Shown piece after piece: positions 62,989 through 64,000 of a DNA stretch of 64,000 nt. The DNA lies in assembly GCA_965153455.1 (NCBI GenBank), contig OZ234499.1, forward strand, positions 4,199,577 to 4,263,576, read 5' to 3'. The position numbers were made by a program, and so were the translations under genes. Every line of letters begins with the position of its first letter. The first letter of the stretch is position 1. The stretch is from Sphagnum compactum (taxonomy: Eukaryota; Bryophyta; Sphagnopsida; Sphagnales). The notes beneath the pieces were generated by a model. It had not been told where the DNA came from. It saw only the letters and a program-made list of their open reading frames with translations, and did no database searches.

Positions 62989-63617
62989 TGACATGCCCTT
63001 CTAAGGGAAGCCACAACTTGAGTTTGTCCAGTTGGGGCCCATGTCAAGACCATTAAGGAGTGACCCCCTAACGACATGGTAATCCAACTTTATGTCAAGT
63101 TGGGTTCATCTCCCAACTTGGCAAACCAAGTGAGACACAAAAAATTTGCCTTGTGAGGACCAAAGGGGTTCCCCGGGTAAGGCATAAATGCCTTGGCCTG
63201 CTAAATGTCAAAAGGGGGCTTGCATTAATGCAAATCTCCCCCCTTCGAGGCTCAAGGGTGACGTATGAAATTGATTCTAATTTGCTGAGTGGGCATACCA
63301 CAGGCTGAGTATGCTCTATGTCCTTTTAAAAGCGAACCGCACTAAGACATTAATGTTTTGTTTGGAACATTCTTAAGTTTAGAGTTGGGCTACCTAATGA
63401 GACCAGCCAAAAGAATCCCTAGACCAAATGGGTAGTTCACAATGAACAAAGTCCCACCCATGTAGTGAGTTGAGATAAGTGTTAAAGTGATGAGTTTATA
63501 CGAATCAGTTCAAAGTGAGGACTAACCGGTGTGTGGTTCCACCATGGGCATGTTTACTCTAAGAATGTGACAAAAATTTGCAGGTACGAGAGTGCCAAGG
63601 TGAAACTGAGTGTGACA
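62989..63617 (+). repeat. 3' LTR of the retroelement
   Basis: It begins TGACATGCCC directly after a purine tract and ends TGTGACA. See the 5' LTR for shared words. Confidence 0.8.
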
Positions 63618-64000
63618 ATGAGGGCAAGGCACCCACTAAAAATAGTGGGTGGGTAAAGTACAAATAGTGGGCCCATGAGCACTCATGGAAACATCCCTTT
63701 GTCCATTATCCCATAGTCAAACTTTTTAAGAGAGGAATGCAAAAAGGTCGTGGGAGGGGCACAAAGGTGTTTGTTTTTTTCCTTGGAAGGTTGCAGAAGG
63801 TCCTTGCGCATGATTTCTACTTCTTAACATGCTAACAATACCCCATAAATTGCCTTAATAACTTGTGATTGTGTTGTTAGGGAGGTTAGGCCACTTCTTG
63901 ACATATGTGCTCACAATGCAACCTTATTTGTGTGAACATTTTGTCATAATATTGGGTTGTCTCGATTTTTATTTTATTTTTGAAATCACGAAATCCGACT
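63618..64000. other. Flank of the LTR element, nothing recognised beyond one repeat
   Basis: 63705-63790 resembles 59795-59880 in direct orientation; no gene. Confidence 0.4.

Larger units (their letters stand above)
60104..63617 (+). mobile_element. Degenerate LTR retroelement, probably non-autonomous
   Basis: Two diverged direct repeats form the ends: 60104-60718 (TGACATGC...TGTGACA) and 62989-63617 (TGACATGCCC...TGTGACA), both starting TG and ending CA. Two bases inside the left LTR, TGTATCATAGCAAG is a decayed copy of the usual plant initiator-Met primer-binding site TGGTATCAGAGC. Just before the right LTR is the polypurine tract GTGGGGGAGAA. The orientation is therefore +. The internal region is only about 2.3 kb. 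It carries lysine-rich, gag-like pieces (60766-61080; 61179-61600 in two frames) but no recognisable protease, reverse transcriptase or integrase. No target-site duplication is readable. The strong LTR divergence points to an old insertion. Confidence 0.75.

Overview
The window looks like nuclear DNA of a land plant with a large, repeat-rich, AT-rich genome. Two intron-containing genes occupy about 13 kb; the rest is old, decayed transposable elements and simple or tandem repeats. Plant origin is shown by a bHLH-MYC_N/ACT-type regulatory gene, T-rich introns with GT..AG borders, a TATA-like box followed by a CT-rich leader, an L1-type LINE relic and Helitron-, Tourist- and LTR-type relics. A mannosylglycerate hydrolase gene (GH63 family; the characterised plant enzyme is from the lycophyte Selaginella moellendorffii) makes a seed-free plant (lycophyte, fern or bryophyte) the best guess. 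That is an inference, not a proof.

Layout. 1-6.1 kb: tandem repeats, a ~270-bp MITE, microsatellites, no gene. 6.1-10.03 kb: promoter, CT-rich leader and three coding exons of the hydrolase on the + strand. 10-17.9 kb: intergenic DNA with low-complexity arrays. 17.93-18.45 kb: relic of an L1-like LINE (+). 18.75-19.33 kb: two gene-like but broken blocks (-). 19.5-27 kb: AT-rich DNA with a long inverted repeat, a 1.4-kb 'TTTAGCCAA' array and a short tandem duplication. 28.3-31.25 kb: array of GACCGAAA/TTTCGGTC palindromes. 34.77-45.19 kb: the second gene (-), eight coding exons recognised, carrying a Tourist-like MITE in its long second intron. 45.2-55.9 kb: a second copy of the 270-bp MITE, minisatellites and a duplicated block with Helitron-like hairpin ends. 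55.95-58.22 kb: relic of an unusual non-LTR retrotransposon whose C-terminal part resembles a restriction-like endonuclease rather than the usual plant L1 arrangement. 60.1-63.6 kb: an LTR retroelement with degenerate LTRs, a primer-binding site, gag-like remains and no recognisable pol.

The two genes have no evident functional link. The first should hydrolyse the compatible solute mannosylglycerate. The second has the N-terminal MYC_N and C-terminal ACT-like modules of subgroup-III bHLH regulators, but I could not find a bHLH DNA-binding domain in any exon or intron. This is the most interesting gene-level observation in the window. Exon borders were placed by eye from reading frame, splice consensus and remembered family motifs; no search was run.
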